The position numbers and the translations under genes are program-made. DNA of 64,000 nucleotides from assembly GCF_001486165.1 (NCBI RefSeq), contig NZ_LN908977.1, forward strand, positions 149,731 through 213,730, written 5' to 3'. The notes beneath the pieces are model-generated. The model was not told the DNA's origin. It did not search any database and was given only the letters and a program-made list of their open reading frames with translations. Source of the DNA: Bittarella massiliensis (ex Durand et al. 2017). Its GTDB lineage: Bacteria > Bacillota > Clostridia > Oscillospirales > Ruminococcaceae. Positions 34,225 through 42,561 of the stretch are shown here, piece by piece; positions within the stretch are counted from its first letter, which is position 1; each line of letters opens with the position of its first letter.

Positions 34225-34641
34225 ATGAAGTTTCGAGAAATTGAACACGATGCGTCCGTCGGCGGAGAGTTCCCCCATCGCGGAAGCCTGTCGCAACAGG
34301 CCTGCTTTCTGGCCCTGCGATGCCTCTATGGCGATTGGCGGGCCGGGCGAATCACAAAAGAACAGGCCCAACAGGAGAGAAGAACACTAGAAAGTACATA
34401 TCTGCGAGCTGTAGAAGACGAGAAGCGGCAGGCGGCCTGTTTGGCGCAATACCAGGAGAATCTGCGAAAGGTAGGGGAGGGGTTGAGCCAACTGGTCAGG
34501 AGTGCCCAGGAAGGGGAAAGTACAGAAAGCTTGCTAGAACTGTCATTGGATTGCCTCTCACGGATGACGGGGGAACGAGTCACCAAAGAAGCAGTGTTGA
34601 AAGGGGTGAGAATGGGGTGCGTGAGTTTGCCCAATATCTGA
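34225..34641 (+). CDS. Helical phage protein of unknown function
   Basis: 138 aa, ATG after AAAGGAGG. Mostly helical and charged (ITKEQAQQERRTLESTYLRAVEDEKRQAACLAQYQENLRKVGEG). No known domain recognised. First gene after the candidate origin. Confidence 0.7.
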   Translation: MKFREIEHDASVGGEFPHRGSLSQQACFLALRCLYGDWRAGRITKEQAQQERRTLESTYLRAVEDEKRQAACLAQYQENLRKVGEGLSQLVRSAQEGESTESLLELSLDCLSRMTGERVTKEAVLKGVRMGCVSLPNI

Positions 34642-35051
34642 TCATGTTGCTTGCCCTGCTTACCATCCAGCGGCCAGCGACTGCCGCCGAACCCAGATTG
34701 CCGGAGCCGGTGATGGCTCACGTAGAATCTCAACAGCGAATTTTCGCCGGTGAGTTTGCGGTATACGCCTACTGCGCGGAGCAATACCCCCACATCTGCG
34801 GGGGCAACCCCACCACCGCCAGCGGGGAGCCGGTGACGCCGGGGGTGACCATAGCCGCCGACCCAGACGTCCTGCCGCTGGGGACGCGGGTCTACATAGA
34901 CGGCATAGGGGAGCGGGTGGTACAGGACACCGGCGGGGCCATCAAGGGGCGCAAGATTGACCTTGCAGTGGAGAGCCACCAGGAGGCAGTGGCTTGGGGA
35001 GTACAACACAAGGGAGTGTGGAAAATTGAACAGAGCACTATTGTCAAGTAA
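34617..35051 (+). CDS. Secreted 3D-domain protein
   Basis: 144 aa from GTG at 34617, chosen because it gives a signal peptide (YLIMLLALLTIQRPATAAEP); it overlaps the previous gene by 25 bases. The C-terminal part is a 3D domain: TASGEPVTPGVTIAADPDVLPLGTRVYIDG, then VVQDTGGAIKGRKIDLAV with the conserved Asp residues. The domain occurs in MltA-like lytic transglycosylases and Rpf-like wall hydrolases. In a prophage it may act on cell wall during infection or lysogeny. Confidence 0.8.
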   Translation: MREFAQYLIMLLALLTIQRPATAAEPRLPEPVMAHVESQQRIFAGEFAVYAYCAEQYPHICGGNPTTASGEPVTPGVTIAADPDVLPLGTRVYIDGIGERVVQDTGGAIKGRKIDLAVESHQEAVAWGVQHKGVWKIEQSTIVK

Positions 35052-35472
35052 AACCGTGGAGTGGGAGACCCCACAAGATTTTTTCGATCAGTTGGACGCG
35101 AAATTTCATTTTTCGATCGATGTAGCTGCAAACGAAAATAACCGCAAATGCCCTCGTTATTACACCAAGGAGCAGGACGGGCTGGCCCAGAGTTGGGCAG
35201 GGGAAACTGTCTGGTGCAATCCTCCATACGGGCGAGAGATCGGAAAATGGGTGGAAAAGGCATACATAGAGAGCCAGGACGGAGGGGCGACGGTGGTCAT
35301 GCTTATCCCGTCGCGGACAGACACTAAGTGGTTCCACACCTGGATATATAACCGGGCGGAGGTGCGATTTCTGTGTGGACGCCTTAAATTTGGTGGTGCC
35401 AAAAACGGCGCCCCGTTTCCCAGCATGGTGGTGGTATTTCGGGCGGCGATCGAGAGAGGAAGAAGAAAATGA
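35026..35472 (+). CDS. Phage DNA N-6-adenine methyltransferase (Dam-like)
   Basis: 148 aa from TTG at 35026, after GGGAGTGTGG; overlaps the 3D gene by 26 bases. Features of the phage Dam family: WETPQDFFDQLDAKFHFSIDVAA near residue 14, the catalytic VWCNPPYGREIGKWVEKA near 62, and VMLIPSRTDTKWFHTWI near 90. It lacks a restriction partner and is an orphan methylase that may protect phage DNA from host restriction. Confidence 0.9.
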   Translation: MNRALLSSKTVEWETPQDFFDQLDAKFHFSIDVAANENNRKCPRYYTKEQDGLAQSWAGETVWCNPPYGREIGKWVEKAYIESQDGGATVVMLIPSRTDTKWFHTWIYNRAEVRFLCGRLKFGGAKNGAPFPSMVVVFRAAIERGRRK

Positions 35473-35900
35473 GCGACCTAATCAGACGCGCCTTGCTGGG
35501 CGACCGCGAGTCACAGGAGGAGTGCACCAGACAGGGGATTGTGCTGTCGTGCCCGTTTTGCGGAGGTACTCCGATCTTTGAAGTGGTGTCAAGATATTGT
35601 ACTTCGGTTACATTTGAGGCAATATATGAAGCGAAATGCAGAAAATGCGGAATGGCTGGGATTCGGTCAACCTCTGAAATAGCGCTGAAAAACGGAAAAC
35701 CTGTTGTGTACAGAGATGGTTACATGGAGTGCCTCACCGCATGGAACATGCGCACTGTCATGCCGATTGGAAGGTGCGGGTCCTGCGCATGGCGCGGGAC
35801 CATGGGCTGTGTGTGGGAGATGGTAGACGACGTGGAGGCACCTGGGCCGGATGGATATTGCAGTGCCTGGGCGCCGAGAGAGGAGGAAGAAAATGGCTGA
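35469..35900 (+). CDS. Lar-like restriction alleviation family protein
   Basis: 143 aa, four-base overlap with the methylase. Residues 28-70 carry CPFCGGTP and CRKCGMAGIRS with TAWNMRT after them, the pattern of Lar-family phage proteins (restriction alleviation). A second cysteine set (CGSCAWRGTMGCVWE) lies at the C-terminus. Lar reduces type I restriction and boosts modification; here that is inferred from family and from its methylase neighbour. Confidence 0.7.
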   Translation: MSDLIRRALLGDRESQEECTRQGIVLSCPFCGGTPIFEVVSRYCTSVTFEAIYEAKCRKCGMAGIRSTSEIALKNGKPVVYRDGYMECLTAWNMRTVMPIGRCGSCAWRGTMGCVWEMVDDVEAPGPDGYCSAWAPREEEENG

Positions 35901-36426
35901 GTATATCAAGAGAGAAGATGCGTTATCTCGTTTCACCTATGAGGGAGGAGACCGCATTTCGGAGGTAGATGTAGACAATTTCCCGGCCACTGTAACAATC
36001 AAAGACGTAAAACGTGTATTGCGCGAAATTCCCGCTGCCGATGTTATCCCGGTGGCGCACGGACACTGGATTGAGCACCCCACTGGCGGGCTGGTATGCT
36101 CTCACTGTGACAGGTACAAGCCAGACGAGTGGCGGAGCATGTGCTGCCCCAACTGTGGGGCGAGGATGGATGAGGTGGGAAAAATAATGTGGATTAAGTG
36201 TGAAGACATGATGCCGGAGCAGATGACCGAAAACCAAGGCCGCAAAAAGGTCAAGGTACTGGTGGCTATCAAACAAAAAAACGGGGTAACCCTCCGAACG
36301 CAGGAGCGGTGGATAAGTTCGTGCGGAAATTGGATGTGGAGATGCTCTCCCGGGGAGGTCACCCACTGGATGCCGTTGCCAGACCCTCCAGAAGATGAGG
36401 CGGAGGACTATGGGTGCACCCTATAA
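35893..36426 (+). CDS. Phage protein with zinc ribbon and C-terminal DUF551-like domain
   Basis: 177 aa, ATG after GAGGAAGAAA. The N-terminal half starts MAEYIKREDALSRF, has IPAADVIPVAHGHW and a zinc ribbon CSHCDRYKP ... CCPNCGARMDE. The C-terminal half, WIKCEDMMPEQ ... VTHWMPLPDPPE, matches DUF551, usually found as a separate small protein in Firmicutes prophages. This is therefore a fusion of two common prophage modules. Function unknown. Confidence 0.7.
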   Translation: MAEYIKREDALSRFTYEGGDRISEVDVDNFPATVTIKDVKRVLREIPAADVIPVAHGHWIEHPTGGLVCSHCDRYKPDEWRSMCCPNCGARMDEVGKIMWIKCEDMMPEQMTENQGRKKVKVLVAIKQKNGVTLRTQERWISSCGNWMWRCSPGEVTHWMPLPDPPEDEAEDYGCTL

Positions 36427-36604
36427 CCTCTACATGGCGACCACGGCGGACGAGCTGGAGCTGCCCCTTTGCGTGGGTAAGGCAGAGGAAGTAGCGCGGT
36501 ATCTTGGAGTGCCGTTGAGCTACATATACCAAGCGGTGTGCCGTCAGAAATCGGGGACAATCAGGGGGTACAGAGTATTTCGGATTAAGGAGGACGGGGA
36601 GTGA
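36410..36604 (+). CDS. Small HTH protein, excisionase-like size
   Basis: 64 aa from ATG at 36410, overlapping the previous gene. EEVARYLGVPLSYIYQAVCRQKSG followed by YRVFRIKEDGE is a plausible winged helix of the MerR/Xis type. It could be the excisionase, although it is far from the integrase gene. Confidence 0.55.
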   Translation: MGAPYNLYMATTADELELPLCVGKAEEVARYLGVPLSYIYQAVCRQKSGTIRGYRVFRIKEDGE

Positions 36605-37017
36605 CCAAGAGGGAATTGTCACAGCTGTATTATCTCAACCGCGAAATCGGGCAAGAGAAGCGACGCCTCGGAGAACTGGAGGCTGCTGCGCAGAATATCT
36701 CCCCAAAAATTACTGGGCTCCCGCATGTGGGGGGAATATCTGACAAGACCGCCATAGCCGCCGAAATAGCCGACTGCAAGGCAATCATCGAGGGAAAGAT
36801 CAAGGCCTCAATCGCCGAATATAATCGGCTGAATCGGTATATAGCAGGGGTGGATGATTGCCTGATACGGCAAATCCTTAGCTTGCGGTACATTAACGGG
36901 TTTTCGTGGGCGGCTGTGGCCCTTCATATTGGAGGGGGGAATACAGCGGACGGGGTGAGAAAGGCTCACGACAGATGGCTTTTAAGATCGTCCGTTTTGT
37001 CCGCCTCGAAATGGTAA
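36601..37017 (+). CDS. ArpU/RinA-like late transcription regulator
   Basis: 138 aa, GTG start overlapping the previous stop. The N-terminal 90 residues are helical (YYLNREIGQEKRRLGELEAA). The C-terminus resembles sigma region 4: LIRQILSLRYINGFSWAAVALHIGGGNTADGVRKAHDRWL. This is the layout of ArpU/RinA/DUF1492-type late activators encoded just before phage packaging genes. It probably turns on transcription starting near 37030. Confidence 0.8.
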   Translation: MTKRELSQLYYLNREIGQEKRRLGELEAAAQNISPKITGLPHVGGISDKTAIAAEIADCKAIIEGKIKASIAEYNRLNRYIAGVDDCLIRQILSLRYINGFSWAAVALHIGGGNTADGVRKAHDRWLLRSSVLSASKW

Positions 37018-37029
37018 AATGGTTATAGT

Positions 37030-37470
37030 GATCTAGGTGAGGAGAGATGCGCGCCTTGCTTGGACACAATGGCCGGAGCGCACCGGCCCCAGTTAATCAG
37101 CCCGCCGCAGTAACCTCCCCAATATCCGGGGACAGGAGAGACGGCGGGTTTTATGGGCGGGCCGTCTGCATGAGGACGGTTTGCCCACCAATTGCCAAAG
37201 CTGGCAGAGCGCAGGGTCATAGACCCGCCAGCAGGCCCCTATTCCATGGGAACTGGAAGGGTGAGCACTGTCCAGAGCATGTGCGCCGCGTGTCAGCAGC
37301 GGGATATAAGTGTCTGACGTGATTGAGATTGTCTCCCCACCGGCGGAGACTAAAAAATAGCCAGGAGATTATGCCTGCCCAGTCGAAGCCTTACGTTCAG
37401 CGCGTGGGATACTCAGTAGGCTGGGTGGGCCGACAATTCAAGCCTGCACCTGACGGTGTGGGCTTTTTCG
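37030..37470 (+). ncRNA. Candidate large structured non-coding RNA between early and late modules
   Basis: No gene fits here. A -10-like TATAGT lies at 37024-37029, downstream of TTGTCCGCC. Helices seen include GGCCGG/CCGGCC (37071/37083), CCCGCCG/CGGCGGG (37101/37142), and GGGCGGGCCGTC with GACGGTTTGCCC (37155/37175, 12 bp with three G-U pairs). Others are CTGGC/GCCAG enclosing GGGTC/GACCC (37201-37231), GTCTCC/GGAGAC (37331/37345) and AGCCT/AGGCT within GTCG/CGAC (37382-37434). A terminator AGCC-CACC-TGAC-GGTG-GGCTTTTT lies at 37441-37467. It resembles the large phage RNAs (ROOL, GOLLD) in setting and size, without proof of class. Confidence 0.5.
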
Positions 37471-37501
37471 TGCCCATTTTTGGGCAGACAGGGGGCACTG
37501 A

Positions 37502-37657
37502 ATGTACGTCTACGCCATAACAGCCAGAATCGGCTTCTCCTCGCCGCTTACCGCCGAGGAGGAGATGGCGCTACTAGATGCCCTTGCGGATGCTGCCGAA
37601 AAGATACCCAAGGGGTACGACGGAACGGCGGCCTCTGTATCGGAGCGGGAGGAGTAA
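37502..37657 (+). CDS. Small phage protein
   Basis: 51 aa, ATG after AGGGGGCACTGA. Product starts MYVYAITARIGFSSPLTAEEE and is acidic. It lies between the candidate RNA and the leftward cassette. Function unknown. Confidence 0.5.
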   Translation: MYVYAITARIGFSSPLTAEEEMALLDALADAAEKIPKGYDGTAASVSEREE

Positions 37658-37732
37658 AAACGGGTGTGCCAGCGCAAGCGATTCGCATAGACGCTGGAGG
37701 GATGGGATTGGGGAAAAAGAAAAAGACGCCGA

Positions 37733-37948
37733 CTATTTGGCGTCTTTTTTGGAAAGGCGAAGTGAGCATCCAAGCGCATCTGCCAGAATATCAACGGTTT
37801 GGATTGTTGGGGAAATCCGCTTGCTTTCGATTCGAGATATGGCGGTCTGATTTATCCCGGTGAGCGCAGAAAGTTGTTGCTGGGTGACACCTTGGCGTTT
37901 TCGCTCCTCGACCAATTGGTCAATAACCAAAAAAGCATCGTCAGGCAC
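37733..37948 (-). CDS. XRE-family antitoxin-like regulator
   Basis: 71 aa. Compact HTH: ERKRQGVTQQQLSALTGINQTAISRIESKRISPTIQTVDILADALG. Last gene of a three-gene leftward cassette against the direction of the phage late genes; overlaps the DUF2442 gene by eight bases. Single-domain XRE proteins of this size are typical antitoxins (HigA type) or cassette autorepressors. Confidence 0.85.
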   Translation of the reverse strand: MPDDAFLVIDQLVEERKRQGVTQQQLSALTGINQTAISRIESKRISPTIQTVDILADALGCSLRLSKKDAK

Positions 37949-38243
37949 TTACTGCACCTCCCAACGGGTCGGAAATTGCAGGCTGCTCATATAGGGTGAC
38001 CGGGTCAATGTCGATGCAGTCGGCGGGATCGCGATCCCCGGAGATGTCCCAGGCAACAGTTCCGTTGAGGACAGTCAGGGCGTCGGAAAATAGAGCCAAA
38101 TCTGAGAGAGGGGCAAAGGCCCCGTTCCCGACGTATGGGGTCATGTCCATTCTGGTGACCCGTCCATCGTCAAAATAGCAATAAACAATGTATTCATCGG
38201 CTGCCACCGCTTGGACGACGCGAGGGATATACATATCGTTCAT
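37941..38243 (-). CDS. DUF2442 protein
   Basis: 100 aa from the ATG at 38243, after AAAGGAGG; a longer upstream frame is open but lacks a ribosome site. Contains the DUF2442 pattern VVQAVAADEYIVYCYFDDGRVTRMDMTPYV and VAWDISGDRDPADCIDIDPVTLYE. DUF2442 genes usually adjoin DUF4160 genes, as here, and the pair has been proposed as a toxin-antitoxin system. Confidence 0.8.
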   Translation of the reverse strand: MNDMYIPRVVQAVAADEYIVYCYFDDGRVTRMDMTPYVGNGAFAPLSDLALFSDALTVLNGTVAWDISGDRDPADCIDIDPVTLYEQPAISDPLGGAVSA

Positions 38244-38302
38244 GGAGATCCTCCTTTCAAATAGCACAGGTAGGGCGGCCGGTTGGTCGCCCTGTGTGCT
38301 GC

Positions 38303-38563
38303 TTAAATAAGCGGATTGATTGGGTTTACGGGATTCCCACTTTTGGCCAACTCCCAGTTTTTTAGGAGCTCTTCGCGGTGGATTTCGCACCAGGCCAGTA
38401 CCAGCTTTAGTTGTTTCCCCGGGAGGTGTCCACGTATGACTGCTCCGTCTTGGATGTCAACCAACGCCTTGAAGGTGCCGTACTCAGCGTGGAAATGGGG
38501 TGGGTTGTGGTCGAGAAAATAAAAGCAAATCCGAATCCCGTAGAAGTTAGAAACTTCTGGCAT
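38303..38563 (-). CDS. DUF4160 protein
   Basis: 86 aa from the ATG at 38563, after GAAAGGAGGAGAG. DUF4160 signature: GIRICFYFLDHNPPHFHAEYG then ALVDIQDGAVIRGHLPG and LVLAWCEIHREELLKNWEL. The HFHAEYG histidines are conserved in the family. First gene of the DUF4160-DUF2442-XRE cassette with its own strong promoter, so it is expressed in the lysogen independently of phage control. Confidence 0.85.
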   Translation of the reverse strand: MPEVSNFYGIRICFYFLDHNPPHFHAEYGTFKALVDIQDGAVIRGHLPGKQLKLVLAWCEIHREELLKNWELAKSGNPVNPINPLI

Positions 38564-38588
38564 TTGCTCTCCTCCTTTCGCTATATAT

Positions 38589-38617
38589 AATATAGCATAT
38601 ATGTCATATAAAGTCAA
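38589..38617 (-). promoter_or_regulatory. Promoter of the DUF4160/DUF2442/XRE cassette
   Basis: On the minus strand TTGACT (38617-38612), 17 bp, TATATT (38594-38589). The surrounding sequence is very A/T-rich, unlike its neighbours. Confidence 0.75.
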
Positions 38618-38728
38618 GCAAAATCATGAGGGAATCAGACATATGGAAAAGAAATTCGCAGAGAGATTTTACAGGTCAAAAATATGGCAGATGACCCGTT
38701 CGGCCTATGCGGCAGGAAGGACGGAATC

Positions 38729-38911
38729 ATGGACGAAAAATTGAGAATGGTCAAACTGAACGAATGCGAGGGATGCCCGTATATGGAGCTAGATGCGGGT
38801 CAAGTCAATTGGTACGCCGACGGAGTCGCCTATGAGATTGAAGTAGAAGTGCGATGCAAGTTTTATTTTATATGCCAAAGAATTGCAGATAGGAAGAAAA
38901 ATGGAGAATGA
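38729..38911 (+). CDS. Small cysteine-containing phage protein
   Basis: 60 aa from ATG at 38729 after AGGAAGGA; a start at 38684 is possible but has no ribosome site. Contains LNECEGCPYMELDAG and a C-terminal CKFYFICQRI, possibly zinc-binding. It overlaps the HNH gene by 11 bases and so is translated with it. Function unknown. Confidence 0.6.
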   Translation: MDEKLRMVKLNECEGCPYMELDAGQVNWYADGVAYEIEVEVRCKFYFICQRIADRKKNGE

Positions 38912-39281
38912 AGTCACGCTGCTGACCGGTGCAGAGCTGGAGCGCGTCAAGAGCTACATAGCCGAGGGCCGGGTCATTGATTTCTACAAGTGGGCCAGGT
39001 GGCTGCACCTCCGGGATGAGGTGCTGGCCGAGCTGCACGGCGAGTGCCAGGGGTGCCGGGCCCGCGGGCTGTACCGTCCGGCCTGGGCCGTCCACCATGT
39101 CCTGCATCTGCGGGACCACCCAGAGCTGTCGCTCTCCAAGTACTACCGGGACCCCTACACGGGGGAGCTTCGGCGGCAGCTTGTGCCACTGTGCAAGGAG
39201 TGCCACTGGGAGGCACACCCGGAGGAGTACCGACCGCGGGCGAGAGAGTATAAGCCGCCGCTAACTTCGGAGCAATGGTGA
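38901..39281 (+). CDS. HNH endonuclease of the packaging module
   Basis: 126 aa. HNH motif: CQGCRARGLYRPAWAVHHVLHLRDHP with CKECHWEAHPEEY, that is, two cysteine pairs and His residues around a beta-beta-alpha metal core. HNH proteins encoded directly before the small terminase subunit are needed for DNA packaging in many siphoviruses (HK97 gp74 type). Confidence 0.9.
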   Translation: MENEVTLLTGAELERVKSYIAEGRVIDFYKWARWLHLRDEVLAELHGECQGCRARGLYRPAWAVHHVLHLRDHPELSLSKYYRDPYTGELRRQLVPLCKECHWEAHPEEYRPRAREYKPPLTSEQW

Positions 39282-39381
39282 CACCCCCGGGTCAAAAAAA
39301 TGGCGTTTTAATGCGGGTTCCCGTAATCGTGTGGGTGCTCGACAAAAGATATTTGCTCGTGCGCGAAAGGAGGTGAAGCCC

Positions 39382-39708
39382 ATGCCGGGGCTGACAAGAA
39401 TCCAAAAATTGAGAAAAACCATCCGTGATGACCTGCTCGCCCAGCTCTCCATGAACGGCACAGAAGGTGGATATTACACTGATTTAGTGGACGATTACAT
39501 GGGGATGTGGGACGCGAAACAGGGCCTATTGCAGGACATCCGAGAGCGCGGGGTGGCCGTCGAGGTCACCACCAACGCGGGGGTGACCAATGTCCGCAAA
39601 AACGATTCGGTGGGAGAGCTGGTGAAGGTCAACGCCCAGATGCTCAAACTGCTGGACGCGCTGAACATCAAGCCGGGGCAGTCGGCAGGGGAGGATATTG
39701 TCCTGTAA
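39382..39708 (+). CDS. Small terminase subunit, P27 family
   Basis: 108 aa from ATG at 39382 after AAAGGAGGTG. Sequence MPGLTRIQKLRKTIRDDLLAQL, YYTDLVDDYMGMWDAKQGLLQDI and VKVNAQMLKLLDALNIKP matches the P27 small-terminase type. It binds pac/cos DNA and loads the large subunit, which overlaps its end by 11 bases. Confidence 0.85.
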   Translation: MPGLTRIQKLRKTIRDDLLAQLSMNGTEGGYYTDLVDDYMGMWDAKQGLLQDIRERGVAVEVTTNAGVTNVRKNDSVGELVKVNAQMLKLLDALNIKPGQSAGEDIVL

Positions 39709-41368
39709 AATCAATCCTCACATCCTCCGCTACATCGAGATGGTGGAGAGCGGGGAGCTGGTTGCCTGTGAAGACCAAAAGTTGCTCGTCGCTCACGTGC
39801 GCCGCTGTTTTGAGACCGAACCCCTTCGTGTGGACGACGAGCAGCTTGAGCACTACCTGGGGATGGCAAAGTATTTCCCCTTTGACCAACTTTTCTCATG
39901 GCAGGAATTTGTAATTGCCCTCCACGACTGCGTGTACCGACCCGATGGCCTGCCGCGGTGGCCCGACCTATTCTGCATGATCGGACGGGGGGCGGGGAAG
40001 GACGGGACCATCGCCCTTGAATCTGCCTGTCTCATGGGCCCATACAACAACATCCCTGGGTATGACGTGGACATCTGCGCCAACAACGAGGACCAGGCCA
40101 TGCGACCGGTGCGGGATTTTATCGAGGCGCTGGAGACGCCGGAGTATACCCCGCTACTGAAGCGGTTTTTCCGATGGACAAAAGAGCAGGTGGTCTCCCT
40201 GAAAACCAACTCGGTGATGAAGGGCCGCACCAATAGCCCGAAGGGGAAAGACGGCCTGCGGTCGGGAATCGTGATTTTCAATGAGATCCACCAGTATGAA
40301 AACTACGCCAATATCAATGTTTTTACTACCGGCCTGGGGAAGAAAAAGCATCCCCGGCGGTCCTACTACACCACCAACGGCGACGTGCGGGACGGCCCGC
40401 TGGATGACCTGCTGGAAACCTCCGACAGGATTTTGAGACAGGAGGAACCGGACAATGGCCTCCTGCCTTTCATCTGCCGGTTGGACAGCAAGGAGGAGGT
40501 GCACGACCCGGCCAACTGGCCCAAGGCCAACCCTTCCCTTCCATATCTCCCCAACCTGTTGGAGGAGATCAAGAAGGAGTACGCTGAGTGGGTGCGGAAC
40601 CCTGGGCAACTCCCGGCCTTCATGACCAAGAGGATGAACCTCCCGGAAAGCAATCGGGAGGTGCAGGTGACGGCCTGGGAGAACGTTAAGGCCACCAACC
40701 ACCCGCTGCCTGACCTGACCGGGCGCACCTGTTCGGTGGGGATCGACTTTGCCAAGACATCCGACTGGGCGGCGGTCAACCTCCACTTTTTCGATGGCGA
40801 GACCCGGAACGACATCAACCACGCCTGGCTCTGCCTCCAGTCTCCCGACCTGCCCCGCATTCGCGCCCCCTGGAAGGATTGGGCGAGAGAGGGGCACTTG
40901 ACGCCGGTGGACAATGTGGAGATACCCCCGCAGCTCCTGGTGGAGTACATTGCCCGGGCGGCCTTGACCTATCATATCCCGGTCATTGCCCTGGACAACT
41001 ACCGCTACGCGCTGCTGGCCCGCGCCCTGCGAGAGATCGGCTTTGACGCGAAGGACTACAAAAACGTCCGGCTGGTCCGTCCTTCCGACATTGCCCGGGT
41101 GGTGCCGGTCATCGACAGCGCCTTTCTCAACCAGACATTCGTATGGGGGGATAATCCGGTGTTGCGCTGGGCCACCAACAACACCAAGCTGGTGCGCAAT
41201 GGGCGGGGCACCGGGGAGGATTTCGGAAATTACCGCTACGCCAAAATCGAGGCGCGCAGCCGGAAGACCGACCCGTTCATGGCCTTGGTTGCCTCGATGA
41301 CCGTCGAGGACGAGATCGCAGAAACAAAATTTCAGGGGGTCCCGGACTTCGGGACCTTCGTCTATTGA
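39698..41368 (+). CDS. Large terminase subunit
   Basis: 556 aa, TTG start. N-terminal ATPase with a Walker A-like FCMIGRGAGKDGTIA near residue 92 and a Walker B-like GIVIFNEIHQYENY near 190. The C-terminal RNase H-like nuclease starts with SVGIDFAKTSDWAAVNLHFF near 347 and ends near SAFLNQTFVW. This is the phage packaging motor (Terminase_1 type) that cuts and pumps DNA into proheads. Length is normal. Confidence 0.95.
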   Translation: MSCKINPHILRYIEMVESGELVACEDQKLLVAHVRRCFETEPLRVDDEQLEHYLGMAKYFPFDQLFSWQEFVIALHDCVYRPDGLPRWPDLFCMIGRGAGKDGTIALESACLMGPYNNIPGYDVDICANNEDQAMRPVRDFIEALETPEYTPLLKRFFRWTKEQVVSLKTNSVMKGRTNSPKGKDGLRSGIVIFNEIHQYENYANINVFTTGLGKKKHPRRSYYTTNGDVRDGPLDDLLETSDRILRQEEPDNGLLPFICRLDSKEEVHDPANWPKANPSLPYLPNLLEEIKKEYAEWVRNPGQLPAFMTKRMNLPESNREVQVTAWENVKATNHPLPDLTGRTCSVGIDFAKTSDWAAVNLHFFDGETRNDINHAWLCLQSPDLPRIRAPWKDWAREGHLTPVDNVEIPPQLLVEYIARAALTYHIPVIALDNYRYALLARALREIGFDAKDYKNVRLVRPSDIARVVPVIDSAFLNQTFVWGDNPVLRWATNNTKLVRNGRGTGEDFGNYRYAKIEARSRKTDPFMALVASMTVEDEIAETKFQGVPDFGTFVY

Positions 41369-41382
41369 GAGGGGGTGATACA

Positions 41383-42561
41383 TTGGGTTTTGCAGCGCCA
41401 CTCAAACGAATACTCGAAAAGATGACCGGAGAGACCCAGCAGGTCGGTGTCAAGGAGATCACCGCGGAGGAGGCGGGGTCTTCCGGTGGGGAGGTGTACG
41501 TCCGGGAGTTGGCTTTCTGGGCCTGCGTCAACCTCATCGCAAACGCGGTGAGCAAGTGCGAGTTTAAGACTTTTGAGCGAGGACAGGAGGTCAAGAAAAA
41601 GAACTATTACCGCTGGAACATCTCCCCTAATCTCAACCAGTCGGGCAGCGTGTTCCTCCACAAACTGATCGCCCAGCTCTACCGTCACAACGAGGCCCTG
41701 GTTATTGATTCCGGGGGCCAGATGTTGGTGGCGGATTCTTTTTGTCGGAAACCCTACGCCCTGCTAGATGATGTGTTCAGCCAGGTGCAGGTCGGGGACT
41801 TTTCATTTTCCCGCTCCTTCCTCCAGTCGGAGGTCTTGTATTTCCGGCTGGGCGAGAAGGACATGCGGCAGGTGACCGCGGGGATCTACGATGCCTACTC
41901 CCGGCTCATCACCTATACCATGGAATCCTACCAGAAATCGCGGGGGACAAAGGGGCTCCTTAAGGTCAATTCCTCCCGGCTGAACAAAGAGGAGGAACGG
42001 GCGAAGTTTGAGAACCTTTTGAAAAATGATTTCCGTGCGCTGTTCTCGGCAGACAACGCCGTCCTCCCTCTGTTCGACGGATACGATTTTGAGCCTATCG
42101 CGTCCAAGACCTATTCCAACGAGGGCACCCGGGACATCCGGGCCATGGTTGACGACGTGCTGGATTTTACCGCTCGCGGCTTTGGGTTGCCTCCGGCTCT
42201 GCTCAATGGGTCGGTGCAGGACACCGACAAGGCCATTGACCAAGCCCTGACTTTTTGCCTCGATCCTCTCTGTACTATGTTGGCGGAGGAGATCAACCGC
42301 AAGACCTACGGGGAGGAGGGCTTTCTGGTCGGGGACTATCTGCAGATTGACACCAAGGCAGTGAAGCACGTTGACCTATTGAGCGTGTCCGCCTCGGTCG
42401 ATAAGCTCATCTCCTCTGGAGCCTTCACAATCAATGACATCCGCGACCTGGTGGGGGAGCCTAAAATCCCCGAGCCATGGGCCAACGAACACTATATGAC
42501 AAAAAACTACGCCACCATCGCGGAAGCACTTGCACAGCAGGGAGGAGGTGAAACAGGATGA
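41383..42561 (+). CDS. Phage portal protein (HK97 family)
   Basis: 392 aa from TTG at 41383, eight bases after GAGGGGGTG; a TTG at 41365 is possible but has no ribosome site. Motifs typical of HK97 portals: ELAFWACVNLIANAVSKCEF near 45, HNEALVIDSGG near 105, FDGYDFEPIAS near 225 and FGLPPALLNGS near 270. Forms the dodecameric DNA channel. Its stop overlaps the protease start. Confidence 0.93.
   Translation: MGFAAPLKRILEKMTGETQQVGVKEITAEEAGSSGGEVYVRELAFWACVNLIANAVSKCEFKTFERGQEVKKKNYYRWNISPNLNQSGSVFLHKLIAQLYRHNEALVIDSGGQMLVADSFCRKPYALLDDVFSQVQVGDFSFSRSFLQSEVLYFRLGEKDMRQVTAGIYDAYSRLITYTMESYQKSRGTKGLLKVNSSRLNKEEERAKFENLLKNDFRALFSADNAVLPLFDGYDFEPIASKTYSNEGTRDIRAMVDDVLDFTARGFGLPPALLNGSVQDTDKAIDQALTFCLDPLCTMLAEEINRKTYGEEGFLVGDYLQIDTKAVKHVDLLSVSASVDKLISSGAFTINDIRDLVGEPKIPEPWANEHYMTKNYATIAEALAQQGGGETG

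Noticed and set aside
33866..34228. An open frame with LCDLCATL-type repeats after the helicase gene
   Set aside because: The peptide repeats come from the TGTGCGAC iterons; no ribosome site, and the frame mixes both iteron orientations.
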